From Membranipora membranacea (lineage: Eukaryota; Bryozoa; Gymnolaemata; Cheilostomatida; Membraniporidae), in NCBI GenBank assembly GCA_914767715.1, contig OU612068.1, forward strand, positions 30,256,001-30,320,000: 64,000 bases of DNA, in the 5' to 3' direction. The notes under the pieces are model-generated. The model had not been told where the DNA came from and searched no databases. It saw only the letters and a list, made by a program, of their open reading frames with translations. Shown piece after piece: positions 21,714-37,100 of the stretch. Both the position numbers and the translations under genes were made by a program. The stretch's first letter is position 1, and each line of letters starts with the position of its first letter.

Positions 21714-24700
21714 CACTCACCCATGGTCATTGGTCTCCACCGGATCGAAATTTTGAAACATGGCTCCAACACATAACATTAAAATGTTGTGACAGTTGGT
21801 CAACTTAGGCGAAAGGCAAAATTATTCATATACACATGGAAACTTTCTAATCGTTTCTAGGGATACCAAATTGGACATGCAAAAGACAACACTTATAAAA
21901 TATTCGAGATTTTATAGAACAGTGTTATAGCTGTACTTTATATGCCTGATTTTCAGAGCAGTGTCACCTGTCACCACAAAAGTTGATGGCTTGGTACGTT
22001 CGATTATCTTGGAACTAATGTTTGGGGAATCATAAGCGCATATCTAAGTTGACTACCAGCAACATGAAGGAGCCCGCTTTGACAAATTTGTATTATCAAT
22101 TATAATATTAGGGATACTGAGCTCTTTCTCGAGAGTGAAGGTGATTGATTGTACATGACATTCTGGTGAATATTCTGCTGTAATTGATCAGCGAGGAACG
22201 AATTTATCGTAGCCTGTCAGGAGGTGAAATTAGTCAGAGTTTAATCGCTCTTATTGATAACAGAGTATGTGTAGTTTGGATATTCAAAGTGCTAACATAA
22301 TAGATCTAAGTCATGTATAGAAACATTCCATAATAAGGGCCAAGAACTGTCTCTTGTGGAACACCAGTTGTGGTTGTTTGTTTAGAAAAAAAAAAAAAAT
22401 TCCGCATCAAGACAATAAAACAGACAATACAACCAATAATACCACAAATAAAAATGGGAAGGTCAAATAATAATAGCTTTTTTCCTTCTAGACTACACCT
22501 ATATAATGGCCTCATGTGTTGGTAATTTTTTCAGATGTTCTTTTTTATTTAGATTGATTCATTATCATGGCCCCAACTCTCCAAAGAAAGTAACTTTTTA
22601 ATTATTTTTTCTGTCCGCAAGTGTCATATTATATAAAATTTATTTGTAATCTGTCACTTGGGCCCGGACCAAATAATTATTATTGCATTTGAAATCGCAA
22701 GACGATATATTATTGCCTTTGATGGTGCAGTGTTTTTACACCTACAGCATTTTTAGCTCATAAAATTGATTTTTTTTCATCCAGATAAGCTTTAATGTTT
22801 TTTTTCTGAAGACAAACAATGTGATGCACCACTTCATTCATCCAAGTATGGAACAGGAAAAATTCGCACACCAGTAAAATTAGGAAATTTGTAGTGGAAG
22901 GTGAAATTGAAAAATCAGGTTTTGATGTCATAGATAGACAAAAGACATTGATTGGCTTAAAAACTAATCTAAAAATAGTTTTGAATAACTGAGTGCTTTT
23001 TTGGTTGATACTTTAAGGAAACAGCACCGGAGTTGGTTGTGTGCAAAAAAAGACAGAAGTGACAATGATAGATGAAAGTGCATATGACCAGACACCAAAT
23101 CAGAGTACATTGCACCGCTTATTTGATTCATTAAGTACCAACATCCAACTTAATTTACATACTGAAAATTCCTTTTTTGCCAAAACAAACAGAAGTGATA
23201 ACAAATACTGATTCATGTTTAGTCTCCTCATGACAAAGCTATTCTGATCTGGTGCTGATGCGGTTATATGTCTGCATGTTGCGACGATCACCATGGTAAC
23301 ATGAAGAAGGAATTCTCTCATGGATACCTCATCAACCAATATGTCACAGTTGCTTTCAGAAATAAGCGATAGAAGGAAGCTGTTCTGCCAGCTTTCGATC
23401 AAGCTTATCAAATGTAGATAATTATGATATTTTTCTTCGATCAAACTGTGTTTATTTGTGTTTCTTGCCCTACCATGGCAATAAAATGTTGATAAATTTC
23501 ATCACTCACTTTAAATTGAGCAGGGTTTATTTGTTTTAAAGCTGGGCAAGGCGCAGTTAGAAAAGAACCTGCTGTATGCTTGTTTGTCATATCACTTTCA
23601 ATTTTCAATTTTTTTTCACCTTTATTCATTTACAAACAAAACATTTAAAAACCATACCCGGTTCAACTTTTCTAAGAAACACTTACTTTAACATCATACT
23701 GACATTCTAAGATACAAAGTTTCAATTACTTACAATTCTTTACCATTACATTTGAGATCTATAGGAAAGTTCAGCTCGGTTAGAACATTGCTATTCAACC
23801 GTATGTTATCAACTTTATCAACAACGGTAATGATATTCTATTCAATTTCCTTTCTGTTTATTTTTTGTTTCTAATTTTTGTCTGATACTGAGTGCAAAAA
23901 TCATTTCTAATGAGATGGCTATGCTATGTTATATATGAAACTGGAGAATAAAATTGGCATGAAACATCAACCTGTTTTCTATTGCATTACATAATATATA
24001 TAGGCCTATCAGTAATTTTCTCTGTCCATCTCTTACATGTATGGAGCGTACCACAATGATTAAGAGCCCTGATATTGAAGGTTAGGTCTAGACACACTGG
24101 CAGGAAATAAACCAGAGAACCTCTCATTGTGTAGGTAATGGTAAAGGCATACATTTCATTATAACAGAATACAATTTATGCCGATAAAGTTTAAAATAAT
24201 GTTTGCGCTTGATAATACAACTTATTAAAATAATTGTTAGTATTATCCTACAAAATGAGAATAAACTTATATGTTTTGGTCTATGTAAAATTTGTATAGT
24301 CCACGTTGAAAAGTTTAGCCTACTGTAAATACGTTATCATATAAGGATAAAAATTTAGCGTGCTTGCAATATCAGAAACCTCCTATGGATCACTCTTAAT
24401 TCCAAATATATTGCTGACATATTAAAAAATAAAGGGTGACAGGCACCTAAGGTGCGCAGGCAACTCTTTTGAAGAATGTGTTGTCATTAATGAAGAATTG
24501 TTTACAGTTGGTATGGGAAAGACTAGATAAGAAATATCTGTTTGTGAATCATCTACACAGTGAGGAGTTATCTACCTGCTCGTGATTCGTTCAAATTCAG
24601 CTATTTCGCAATAGAAGTCCCAGATTTTAAAATACGTACGCTGTGATTTATGTAATTACATTCCCTATAACCATAATTAAGCTGTAAATCACACAACAGT

Positions 24701-25968
24701 AAATTACGACAATTGGATACAATTATTGGCACTCCCTTTTAATGTCTCGGGTACCCCTCAGAGATCTGCTTCCCTGAATGAATAAGAGTCACCTCCATTT
24801 CCTGCCCACTTAAATTGTTTCCTTGTATATGTTCACCTTGTATGAGGTATTAGTTTAATAGTTAGGGCATGCTGTTATTCTACAACAAAAGCCCACAATC
24901 CCTCACGGCTAAATATATTGGTCTGAGGGCTATTTTTGGTCATGGCTTCTGGGGATGGAGACATTCCTACACGTCATCAGTCAAGTAGGATCTAATATAG
25001 CAGCCACAAGGAGCTGCTCCTCTTCACTCACTACTGCGCCATCTCCTTTATTCCGTCAAGCCAGACTACCTAGCCTACTACTCAGTACAATCAGGGAGGG
25101 TGGTTTAATAATCTAGTTTCCTTTGCTTGAGAGTTGCCTTCTCTTGAGAGCAACATTGTGCTGGTATTGTGTAGGTACAGATGTTTTATTGATAGGTAAC
25201 CTAACAGAGAATGCATGCACCAACAACGAGATGTAATTCTCATATTCATAATATTAAAAAGTTATGATGCACCTACTAATGTAATCAAATAACCAAGATA
25301 CAACAAAAAGCGAACAAAAACTGCAGAAACACTCAACTGTGGTATTACCTCAACCGTTACAGGCTGGTGTCATCACCGGAATAATCTCAGCAGTGCCACA
25401 GTCAGAACAGCATGAATCGAGTATGCTAGATCCATAGACTATAGTCAATGGCTAGATCATACAAAGAGTACTTCTCGGCTCTCGGCTCCGGTAGATTGCA
25501 TCAAAGGGGGTACATTATCAACAGAAACATAAGGAAAGACATTCGAAACTTTTGGTTTGCTTGGTAAAGGATTATAGACCATTGGGTCTTCAGAAAATAA
25601 ACTCAGCAATTATAAGAGCTCTGCTATCAATGTGAGTATCAAACATCAGCTTCAGCAGTCATTGATGACAGGCGCAGGGAGGCCTCAGTCAAAAACTTAA
25701 AAGAATGAAGAAACTGTGCGAGCTTTGGACAATTCAAGGACAAAAATATTGCAATGTAGATTGGCTTGCTGCAATCAGGATTTGCGTGAGTGTTACATAT
25801 GTGCTATGTACATACCATAATATGGTCAAGGTCATTTTATGCAGAGATATTTGGCAATATATTGGTTGTGAACCATTAGATATTCTACGTCTATAGGATT
25901 ATCTAGCAAAATAATTATGGTTTAGTTTTATCTCAGAGTACGGTTGTCTTGTAAAGGAGAGATAAATG
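21714..25968. other. Intergenic, no supported gene
   Basis: AT-rich. Two abutting minus-strand open stretches at 23100-23629 are not supported by domain or splice evidence. AGGGAGGGTGG near 25095 is related to the hairpin at 26488. The 3' untranslated end of WDR37 probably lies at the right end. Confidence 0.45.
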
Positions 25969-28900
25969 CTAGCTGCTCATCTTCTTGTCTTTGGTATCTA
26001 AAGATCTGAAGTTGATCTGCCAGCCGAGGACATGCTTCTCAAATCCAGCAGTAAAGAGATTGCATTGTGAGGACGACTCATCATTCCATGCCGTAGAACA
26101 AACCATTCTCGTGTGTCCCTAAAACAAGTAATAACACAATCATTCGTCAATATGCACTTATGAATAATTGAAGAAAAAAACCATATTGTTGACTGTGAGC
26201 AATCAAAGTAATAGTTGATTATGTAGGATCACAGGATGAAATTATTTGATGCATTAATTATATTAAAGTGCGCATTGGAAAAATTCTCCGGTGGAAACCC
26301 ATTGATAGCAGTGAGCTGACATATCCGAAACAAAGAAATAATTGAAACGACATCAAAACCTAAGCATGTAGCACTCTCTCCCTGTGGTCAAGTAATGAGA
26401 CATTATTGCTCGGGATTCGTTCATCTTGTGACCTGGAGGGCACAACTCAAAATGCTGTTTTTTTAAACTGAATCCATATATTTGATCAGGGAGGGTGGGA
26501 GTATCCCACCCTCCCTAATTTGATAATATGCAATTTTAACTGAGGGTATTTTTCTGCAAATCATACTCACCACTCTGTTGCTACGCGGCAGCCTACCAAC
26601 TCGGGTGCCGTTCAGATCATAAAACCTGACGTGGCGGTTATCATGAGGCACAGCTATCGTACCATTCTGGGATACAGATAATCTACAATATTAACAGTCA
26701 TCATTTCAAACTCAATTAATACCATATTTACCACATTTGATAGCTGGTAGACTAATTATCGAAATTTGAAGCTCAGCCACCGAGCGATACTGTAAGGTAG
26801 GTCATTGTCTCAAAGAAGGCAGTCAGTTACTTAAGAGCAAGAGATAAAAAAAAGTCAACGACTCTATACAACTCAACAGAAATGATTGAGCTTTGTTTAG
26901 AGTTTGTTATGGTCATATTTGTGGTAACTTACACAGCCATGCAAGGCATTGCAATCTGAGGTTTCAGAACATATTTACACATAGTGAGGATATATATATA
27001 TATATGCTTACTCTGTAATATTTATGTGTAGATACAAAGTAAAGCATACCTGTTGACCGCAGAGTCACATCTGATAGTAACATAAGGTGATGTCATGTTT
27101 CTCATATCCCAGCATTTAACGGTACGATCATCACTTCCTGATACAATCTTATCGGTACCACCAAACACAGCTGATGTGACAGACCTAAAAAAACATATAA
27201 CAATACAATAACAATAGCATAGCATAAACAGTCAAGTATATGTATCGGGGATTAAATGGTGCTAAACATACACCCCTTTATAAGGGCGTTTGCCGTCACT
27301 ACCCTACCCCCAACAATTACCCTGAGTAAAGTTGTCTTCTCTGTTTAGATGGGAAGTGGCACAAAATCAAATGTGTCTCATATCAAAATCTAATCATAAA
27401 AACTTGTGAACACAGCAATATGTCTTCTCGATGACAACTGTTAACTAGGTCACACATATTGGTAAGTGGTTATCTTTCATTATTTCATTAAGAAACTAAC
27501 AATTTCGCAGTTTCATAACTTTATAATGAGTAAAGAGTAAACCCAATAGTTGCATCATGTAGTGTTTACTTACGCAGCGTGGCCGACGAATGCATTCACT
27601 TTGACTGCATGATCTCTGACATCCCAGAGACGTACAGATGAATCTTTAGAAGAAGTGAGCACCAGTGGCTGGTGAGGATGACAGACTACATTAGTGAGCT
27701 CACTCTCATGTCCTGATAATAAAAGACAACACGAGCAGCTATAACTATGCCTGTATTATTAGGAAGGAAGAAGGAAGTCATCAACTTATATCTCATTATG
27801 TACAATGACCTCTATTGTTGATTATTTAGAGTCTGAAGAACATAAAGCTAATAGAGGTCTCTTGTGTTCAATTTTCAATTACAATAACACATGTATTTAC
27901 AATGCCATGTCTGGAAGAGCGACATATATAACATAATTAATATTTGAGCTGCCTCTCTCAGAATGTGTGATGAAATACCAGACTCTCTTGACTGGGACAA
28001 GAGGACTAACCTAATAAAGAGTTGAGTGTCTCTCCAGTCTCTGAGTCGAACACTATAGCAGAGCCATCCCATGACCCACTGATGACCTTATCACCTCTAC
28101 ACAGCCAGTCTGCTGCCACAACCACATTAGTGTGATCGGACAGTGACTGTAGAGGAGCGTGTATGAAGTGAGAGTTACTCACATCACCATTGCGTAATTC
28201 GGCACCATCAGAGTCCATGTCATCCTCTGACGAAGATTTCTAAAAATCAGAGCAACATTTAACATACTCAACCATCGGATCATAGCACTACAAATAAGGA
28301 AGAAAATACGCAACCATAAACCAGACCATGGTACATGTTTAATCTGATATCTGTATTATGTATGAGTACAATGTTTATGGGCCCCTACACAATGTGTCTA
28401 CAGGATTCTATAGGAGCTGAACTGTACACCAGTGCTGTTTTATAAGTCAGGAGTATTTGTGACCAGACATTATCATATGTGATCAATCTGTCTGACTAAA
28501 CATTGGAAAATCCCTTAATTTGTGTTAATCCTGTTACAGGAAGCTCCACTAAGTACATCAGTGATGCCTCCATAACCTCATGGGAATCACTAAATACACT
28601 CTATAAATCATATTAACTTAGTTTCCTACATCGATGCCGCTGCCGCCATAGCCAACTGTAGGGCTATATTTCATTAATACATGACCCAGTTATAGAAATT
28701 ACTTGATTATAACTATTACATCAAGGTTATATAAAAAGAACATCAGCCAAAAATAATCTAATCTAGCTTCTTGTTACTATAACAAAACATCCCCTAAACT
28801 ACAGGTCAGGAGAGGTCAATTTGTTCTTAATGTTGCTTCTCTTGTGTGTTGAATTCTGTACAGAACTGTTCCCACGCACAATGCGATGTTTATCCCACCA

Positions 28901-31900
28901 TAGGATAACTGTGAGCAATGAGTGCCTGAAGGCATAGCATTATATCACATCATATACCAACTCCGTGGGGATTTGAGTGATTTGTGGTTCGTTTGGCTTC
29001 AGATGGTGCTCCCCCAGGAGGAGTGTTATGGTCCTTACATAGTCTTATGATTAAACGTAGGCATTTGAGGGAGATTTGTTCTAGGGACTACACAGGTTCT
29101 TTTTATTTGATCATCAGTGACACTGCCATGTAATCCCCTTCACAATAGCCTCAGCTAACTCACTATACTTCACATATCCATTGTGAGCTGGTGACAGTGC
29201 AGAAAGGTGGTACAGGGAGTGAAAGCATCACCACTGTAACAATTATCACCAGTACAGGGAGAAAAGACATCACCCCTGTAGTGATTAACGCTTACCCTAT
29301 TGCCATTGTCAGATGGAGGATTATTATAAGACACAGAAGCTTTCCAGATATGCGCAGTTTGATCACCTGAGGCAGTTAGCACAAGATCACTACACGGATG
29401 AAAGCGTATAGAATTCACTGATCCCCTGTGACCGTAGTATTGTAGTAAGACTGCACCCGATTCTATGCACCATAATTTAGCTGTGTAATCTGTAAAAAAC
29501 AACTCAGGAGGATCGATTTTATATTCTGCATTCAGTGAGAGTCCTTCAAACACGGGTCAAGGCTTGTATGAGTTGAGATAAACTTTTAGTTAAGATATAA
29601 CACCTTAGGCACGGATGGAGGCAGACAGTCCCAAGTGTAAATATATGTTTATGGCATAATCAAATAGAATCATGGGAAGACTCGAACAAGTGTGAGCGAG
29701 GGTACTAAACATGATCTGCCCACTCGGCACATACAGCACCGCGAGTGTGATTTACGAGAAGCATGATAACATCGTACTCTACCACACGATTCTCTTGCGA
29801 CAGGCGAGGGCAAGGTTTTGTGTAAGCAGTATTTTCCATCACTGATCAGAAAACATCTCACATAATAGACTGACCTGCGGAGGCTGTGCCGATAACACGA
29901 GGCCCGTGTTGTGACATGTTCACTTCCCACACGCCATCTGTGTGACTTGCAAAGGGTCGTACGAACTGAGCACACCCTGACTGATTGATGCCACTCTTGA
30001 AAGTGTTGGCCAGCCGGCTAGTTGACGTCTTGTATGTGCTTTTTATCTTTTGCGATATTTGACTTCCAGCTACAAAATAAGAGGGGATATCATGGTAAGC
30101 TAGAGTACGGCACAGGCAGATATCATTTGTGAGCAGCGCCGGCATGTTGATGAAAACTTAGATATTCTGTGAATATATAGGAGTATCTAGGCAGCATCAG
30201 CGGACAAGCTGCCAAGAAATCTAGTTTTGCGCGCTAACACAAAAGTGCTAAATTTTTGTATTGTTAGTGTTAGCTAAAGTCTCAAGAAATGAGATGATGA
30301 AATGAGAGCAGACAAGTTACATATGAAGCTACATAGGAGATAGTTGGTGTGAAGAGCATGGTGATTGGTATTATGACAATGACAAAGAATCACAGTTATA
30401 ATTAATATGTTGAGAAGAAACAATAACCATTGTAAGTACGAGTGGGTGGACGAGTGGGTGGACGCTGCATTCATGTCACATCAGAGGACAAAAATATCGA
30501 CAACTCCCACATGATAAAAAATGAGGGATAAAAAAGAAAACAATAGCCACCTTCATATCGGAGGCAATAAGGTCACTGGATAGCGGACAGAATAACTGAT
30601 AATTCACGTTCTTTCTCATAACCCTAATTGGCAGTCTTCATTGATGGCAACATTGAATAATTAACATCACTGTATGATGCCTTGTACATATGGTAGCTAA
30701 GACTTGAGTTATATTTATAGGAGGAAATCAATGTTGAGCATTGATCACTGCTTGAGGACAGCATTGATTTGTGCCATTTTCAGCGACATTGATTAATGAA
30801 TGATGATATTATAAGAGCCAAGACATCATACATCAATGTTAACTCCTTCAATATCAGAGACTAAAAAACTCACAGATCAATTACCCTTTGATATCAGTTT
30901 GTGTAAAGTGAGATCAGGGAGGACACTGATGGGCTGATCAAGCACTTAGCTTCTTACTCTTAGTCTAACCTAGACTGAGTACTCTTTGACCTGCTTTGTT
31001 AGGGTTTCAGCAAACGCTCTCTACCATCGAATGTATAGAATAGTACATCTAACACCCTAACAAACTACAGCCTATTTATTGTACACAGGCTACATGACCT
31101 TACTCTGATATCATACCAACAGCCTGACAGCCCATCAGGAGACAATCGATAACTACAGAATAATAAAACTGTCAAAACCCTCTGAGTACATTGACTTTGA
31201 GTGCATATTGGATATTCAGAAATCGATGAGTTCAATTCAATCTAATTTTATTGACTTTGGCGATATAGGGAAAATATGCACTGGGACAATCCAGTTTTCA
31301 GTCTGTAGGCAGACATCAGGCTAGGTTTTGATATAAAGCTTATATAAGACTTTAATCTTATCATGCAAATATAGAGCACCACCATAGGAGACGCAGTGTA
31401 CATGTGTCTCATCTCACAGTGACATGACGCTTATGGTGTCTTCTCTAACAGTGTATTATGCCTCACCTCCGGCAGTGACCAGAGGAAGCTCATGACGCAA
31501 GCTGGTTGACACTTTACTGAGTGATGAAGCTAATATAATAAGCTTTGTCCACGCAGTTACAATAGACTATAATAAGTGTCAACCACCCTGATGGTGATAA
31601 TTAATGATTTTTGACATTCTCATATTTCCTATTCTCATTTTCTGCACACTTCTTGTTACCACAAGTAACACACTCCTGAATAAGCCATACACCTTTTCTT
31701 CTAAGAAGAAACAGGCCAGGCGTGCATAATAGGCTAATTACCGACAAGTAGTTACATATTGAAATACTTGAAGCTCAAATTTGACACTAGAAGTGGATGG
31801 CACCAACTCTACATCAGGTTTGCTTGCTGCAGTACATCAGCATACCAGTATACAGATCAGGACCGGAGTGAGGGAGAGACATACTCCCTACTGTGGGCCA

Positions 31901-34107
31901 GACTGCCTACGCTGATGTGAGAATGACACTCTCGAGGGAGAACTCATATAGTAGTCCTAGCAAATGAGATTTTTACCTTGGGATTATCCCGATGTCTCAC
32001 ATAAGCTTAGTTCACATGATGGTCACATCCTCTGCTATGATGGGCATACTCACATTTTTTAGCAGTTTTCATAGTAGCACCATCGATTTGATCGTTATTA
32101 GATTCTGGTTTATCCAAACTTCCTCCTCCTCCTCCACCTCCTCCCTGCTCCAGTCTCATACTAAGAAGATCCACCTTCTCCTGAACTGAAATTAACAACC
32201 ACCATCACATATCGTCCATTCTGTATCAAGTCATATCCTAGCCTTGTCAGGCAGCTAAGTTTTAGGTAGCCGCCGCCGCGTGACAAGGCTAAATATGTCT
32301 ATATATATAACTTCTGTATACATGCGTTATAGTATCTTCATCCATCAATATGTATACAACAACCTTCATGGAATTGTCACTCCAAAGCGTTCTTATGCAA
32401 TACCCAGAAAGTCCGGGTGGAGTAAATTGTAACTGGGGAGTCACACCGCTGTAGATTACATAGCGTAAACCGGAGGGGGCTTCACTTCCCTTCTTTGGTT
32501 TACAGCTTTGGCCAGGCTCCCGATGACCTTGAACTGAACCTATTCTATTATGCACTGAGTTCATTGCTCTGATGATAATTAAAGGCAGCAGTAAAACTTT
32601 AACTGTTTCAAGTTTGAAACATTTTAATACAATGAAGCTAATAGAAGGAAAAATAACCAGAGGTACTATGTTGCGTAATTAACCATTTAGCGCATACTCA
32701 ATAGTAAGTTTCCAAGTCAGAGATTGATTAGCGCTGCCAATTCATGTAAACAGATTTGAGCGCCTCTGACATATAACTAAGTTGTTAATTGAGAGAATCC
32801 AAATCCATACTGTATAGATCAGGAGTTCTACAATTTCCGACACTTGTCGGCGGAAGTCACAATACAATGATGACATACAGGATGATGACGTTTTTCGTTA
32901 GCGCAGACACTCTTCATGTAAGAGGACTACCTATTCTAGTCTGACACAAAGTCGTACAGATATGAGAGCAATTTACAAGATGATCAAGACTGTCAATATT
33001 GATAAGATAACAGATAATTACTGCTGAGGCTGAAATTTATCTGATATTTTAGCTGCAGGCTGACTTTTGATATATCGTACTTCACATATCAATAATATAT
33101 GACATGAGTTTTTGCTTCCTGTAAAAAGCCCGAGTGGCTGATCTGCATTAAAGCAAGGAGTTAAAGTCTCTACCATCACTTCAGGCCTCCAGGTGTACGA
33201 CTGACTGGAGACTTAAGAGTATATCAAGGTAGCTGTGACTTCATAAAAATAAGACGGAGAATGCTAAGATCAATTTAGTAGACAGACTAAGAATTGATTA
33301 TTGTAGGGGTAACCTCAAGTTACCCACCATCAAAACATGCTCTAAATGTTAATTACTTCCTCAATCTAAGTTCCGTCAGCATGAGTTCAATATAACTAAC
33401 TAATAGTGACACTTATACAGGTCGACATTGGATAACATTACCTCTTGGTGGAACAGTGGTTAAATACTACTACTACCAGAAAGATTTCAGTTAGATTGAA
33501 CATAATTTATGTCGACAAAACTAAAATTATTAACTCCAAATTGAAACTTACGGTGTAAATTCTCGGTAAAGAGTTTCTCAAATTCATTCTCTATCTGGTT
33601 GAAAAGCACTCTCAAGTTTTGTCTGCAATAAAGACAATCACTCAATCAGACAAAGTAATCACAGTAACAATGCAATAAGTGGAAATCAACACGGCGAAAC
33701 TACCCTACAGGCTTCACAATTATTCTGTATCACCAATCTCTAAAATCTCGCTTATTCTTCTAATAAGTATGTTTTACACTGTGGTAATATATATTATTAA
33801 GGTTTGCAAACAGATAACTTATGGTACCGATCAGTACAGTACAGTGCAGTACAGTACAGACATGTAGAGTCATTCCTAAATCTACGAGCAATGGTTTACA
33901 ATTATACAGGAGTAATCCCAACAGCACCTGTTGTTGAGTCCAAACAAACTACATAGCCAGTTAACACATTGTATAATGTTACCTGTAAACTTCAGGCATA
34001 GCTGTTGTCTCTGGACATCGTATACCATCTGAATCATTAGTACTTCTCTGTTTTTTCCACACTTTGGCTTTAAGGCGTCCAGCGCCCGTGTTACTGTCTA
34101 TAGGCAT
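25969..34107 (-). CDS. WDR37: WD repeat-containing protein 37
   Basis: WD40 scaffold protein; in vertebrates it partners PACS1/PACS2. Ten coding exons: 33983-34107, 33552-33622, 32054-32185, 29875-30069, 29296-29489, 28011-28239, 27574-27712, 27050-27184, 26571-26682, 25969-26118. Phase closes over 1482 nt to give 493 residues, against 494 in human. The N-terminal region contains the conserved coiled-coil stretch [18 protein letters not shown] repeats begin after [35 protein letters not shown] with [51 protein letters not shown], and a terminal [13 protein letters not shown]. Oddities are eight consecutive glycines at 32122-32145 (GGN codons, a recent-looking expansion) and a serine/acidic insert before the fifth blade. 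It is separated from ABCF2, transcribed away from it, by 6.6 kb. Identification is secure. Confidence 0.96.
26488..26516. repeat. Perfect 13-bp-arm hairpin in WDR37 intron
   Basis: AGGGAGGGTGGGA, loop GTA, TCCCACCCTCCCT. It lies 55 bp downstream (transcript sense) of the donor of the exon at 26571. The same G-rich motif recurs near 25095, 53737 and, inverted, near 54477. Confidence 0.8.
33832..33859. repeat. CAGTA pentanucleotide microsatellite
   Basis: About five and a half units of CAGTA with one substitution, inside the first WDR37 intron. Confidence 0.8.
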
Positions 34108-37100
34108 TGTTACTCTATCAGCAGCAATGAAGAGGAGATAATTACGCTGCCGCTGTCGTCGGACCTACTAGAGGGTCCTTAGAGTAATTCACTATCTTAT
34201 CTGTTTATACGTGACTACATCCTTTATCGACCAGCACCTGTGATAAGAAACGAGCGATTAACTGTTTGGTGTAAGATATACTAGACACTATATGGTGTAG
34301 AGTAAGCACTTGGCACACAAGGCGGTACCATGAGATTGGTGAGGAATTCTCTTCTTACGCAGTTACTGATGAATGTAGCCAAGTTATGCCTTTATTCATG
34401 TACCTTGTTTTTAATATACCTGCACTTTATACCACTGCACAGTTTCATAATTCAGGCGCAACCCATTAAATGTTATCCACGTCTAGAACTACATGTGTCG
34501 ATTACAGACAGTAGAGATTATGACGATATAGTCACATTTTGACTCAGTGACACCAGCAATCAAGTATAAGATTACAAGTTATAGAGATGTGAACGGCCTG
34601 GACCCGCTGATTAGTCCAGCTGTATCATGGCATGTTCCACTGCCTCTACACAGTCTGTATGCACTGCTCAGATAAGAATGTGTGAACAATGTCTTTGCTT
34701 ACTGATGAGTGAGCAATGAACCCAAACATATCACTGATGTGAGTAAGTAGTCACTATTATTTTGCAGCTATAGGTGCAGTCAGCCGCAGTATGTAAAATC
34801 CTGGGTAGCAATACAATACCAAGGATACTAAATACACTGACATTGACAATACATCAAGATGATTGAAATGATAACAATTAGGCCCAACCTTATCAAATCA
34901 TGAGCCCAAATAATAACAGAGCAAATCATTGTCTGGGTCAAACTGAGAGTATCAAGTCTATGGTAAAATCCACTTAGATGACTGCAAATATATATGATTT
35001 TTCAAAAGCCAAACCACCACTAACTTTATGCTGTAGAGAACCTAGGACTTTTGGACTGTCAGATTTCAACCAACAGCATAAGTTGATAATATTAAAGTAC
35101 TTATTGGCAATATGATTAAAACACAAATTCTTTCCAACTTGTATCCAGGACAAACAGCTGATACTCTGTCCATGTGATGAATGACTAGTTGTTTTGTATT
35201 GGTATAGATTCAGAATACTGATAGATGGAGGATGTCATCTCACTTTACCATCAATGATTGATGGCTTTTATAAATAGTGCCTGTAAACTTAATCCCACAA
35301 AAATCAAAGACTTGTTCTTTAGATGATCAGAATCCCTGTTAAATCCTGTTATAACAACTATACATCAACTTGTAGGAAGAAAGCATGCTCCCATTTTGAG
35401 AAACATGATTCCCTCATATCAATGAATCAGTATTTAGTATCTTTGCCCATATATTCGATAAGCAGCGCAATATGAATAAATGAATATAAATCACCTACCT
35501 TCCCAAATAGAAAATAAGGCCCCTTGCAGCAGCAGCTCTCTTGGTCGAAATAAGATGATGTGATGTTCAGCTGCCTTAGTCAATTATGTATATGTATATG
35601 AAGTGATTATATAGTGAGTAGTGATCCCTGATGATGCTGTCTAATATGTAAACGGTGAGTAGTCTTCTTATCTATATCAGATATGTAAATCTCTCCTCTC
35701 CAACACTATATCTACAACAATCAACAGATTACCTGTGAGTGTGTGTGTATGAGGCCTGGGAGTGTAGGCCCTGTCTGTGTGCTCAACTTATGTAAATACC
35801 TGTGAGAGCTGTATGCACGTGAAATACTTAGGCTGAGGAGAAAGTGTGATACCGATCAGGCGATTATATCACAACTCTGACCTTCAGGACATAAACTCGT
35901 ATCCAAACTAGATATCCCATGTTTTAGATTGGCAGTGTTTGTTGGATGAGAAGCGCTGACCAACACACAGCTGAAGGCATTGATGCTCACGGGATCAAGT
36001 ATCAACATTACAAAGAAACAGAGAGAAACAGTAAGCAACGGTGTTGAATAGGATGACGTGCTGAAGATCAAAGCACTTGTCAAAGCAGTAAGCAGCCTCT
36101 GACCTTACTCCTAAACATTCCAGCAGTGTGTTTTAATATATGAGAGGTGAAAGTTATCACAACATCACCCTGATGACACAAAAACAAACCTTAACACAGC
36201 AGCAGCACACCAGAAGTAAAGTAGGCAGTCTATTTGCAGCAGTGACTTCTAGCTCCTAATCTCAACATCAATACACTTAAGACTGCAATGGCCTAAAGCA
36301 AACAAGATCTAGAACAAAAATGAAAATCAATAGATGAGATGTCCTTCCACATGGGCACTTGCATCCAACCAGTTATATTATCCAGGGCCGGCAGACCAAC
36401 AACAGACGGAACAAGATAGCAATGATACATTGATTCACCATGAAGTTCAGTGAGCGGATATTGTTTGTTGTCTCTATATTCTTCTGAGCTTAGGCTCAAT
36501 TTTTGACACCAACAACCCAATGAAATATTAGTTTATTGCTTCCGTGAATAATATAGTTGGTATTATCCTGTATCTTTTGCCATCTCAGCCACCCCTTGCA
36601 GTGGCAGTGTAATTATCTTTTCTAAATTACGTACATGAACAAAGATTCTGTTGTATAACACCAACTCTCTCAGTATATATTACAAATATACATGGCATAT
36701 ATAGACAACACTGGTGCAACATGTATGATATAAGAAATGCTCTAATTAGGGGGTGATAACCTTCCAGTGAGAGGTAACGATTCTAGGAGATTGACCAAAT
36801 CAGTCAAGGGACAGCAGAGTAACCCATATTGGAGAACAAGTTAGGCGTATCATTACAAGTGAGATAATAAAATGTACTGTCCCTTCCCTTTGTTCCTTCT
36901 ATGTGACTGACTCATTACAGTAGACTCTACCATGTTGCTACTAATGTTGCTACATTTTGAATCACCATCATTCCTTATTGGGGGTCTTTACATTTATTGT
37001 AAACAGTCCAGTTACCTAGTGTAGATAATGACCTGACCTCTATCTATAGGGCAAGCTCATTATTACAGTTTGTTTATAAGAGTAGAGTGATTCAAAGTTG

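Noticed and set aside
23100-23629. Two abutting minus-strand open stretches
   Set aside because: No homology, no splice context and ordinary composition; likely chance.
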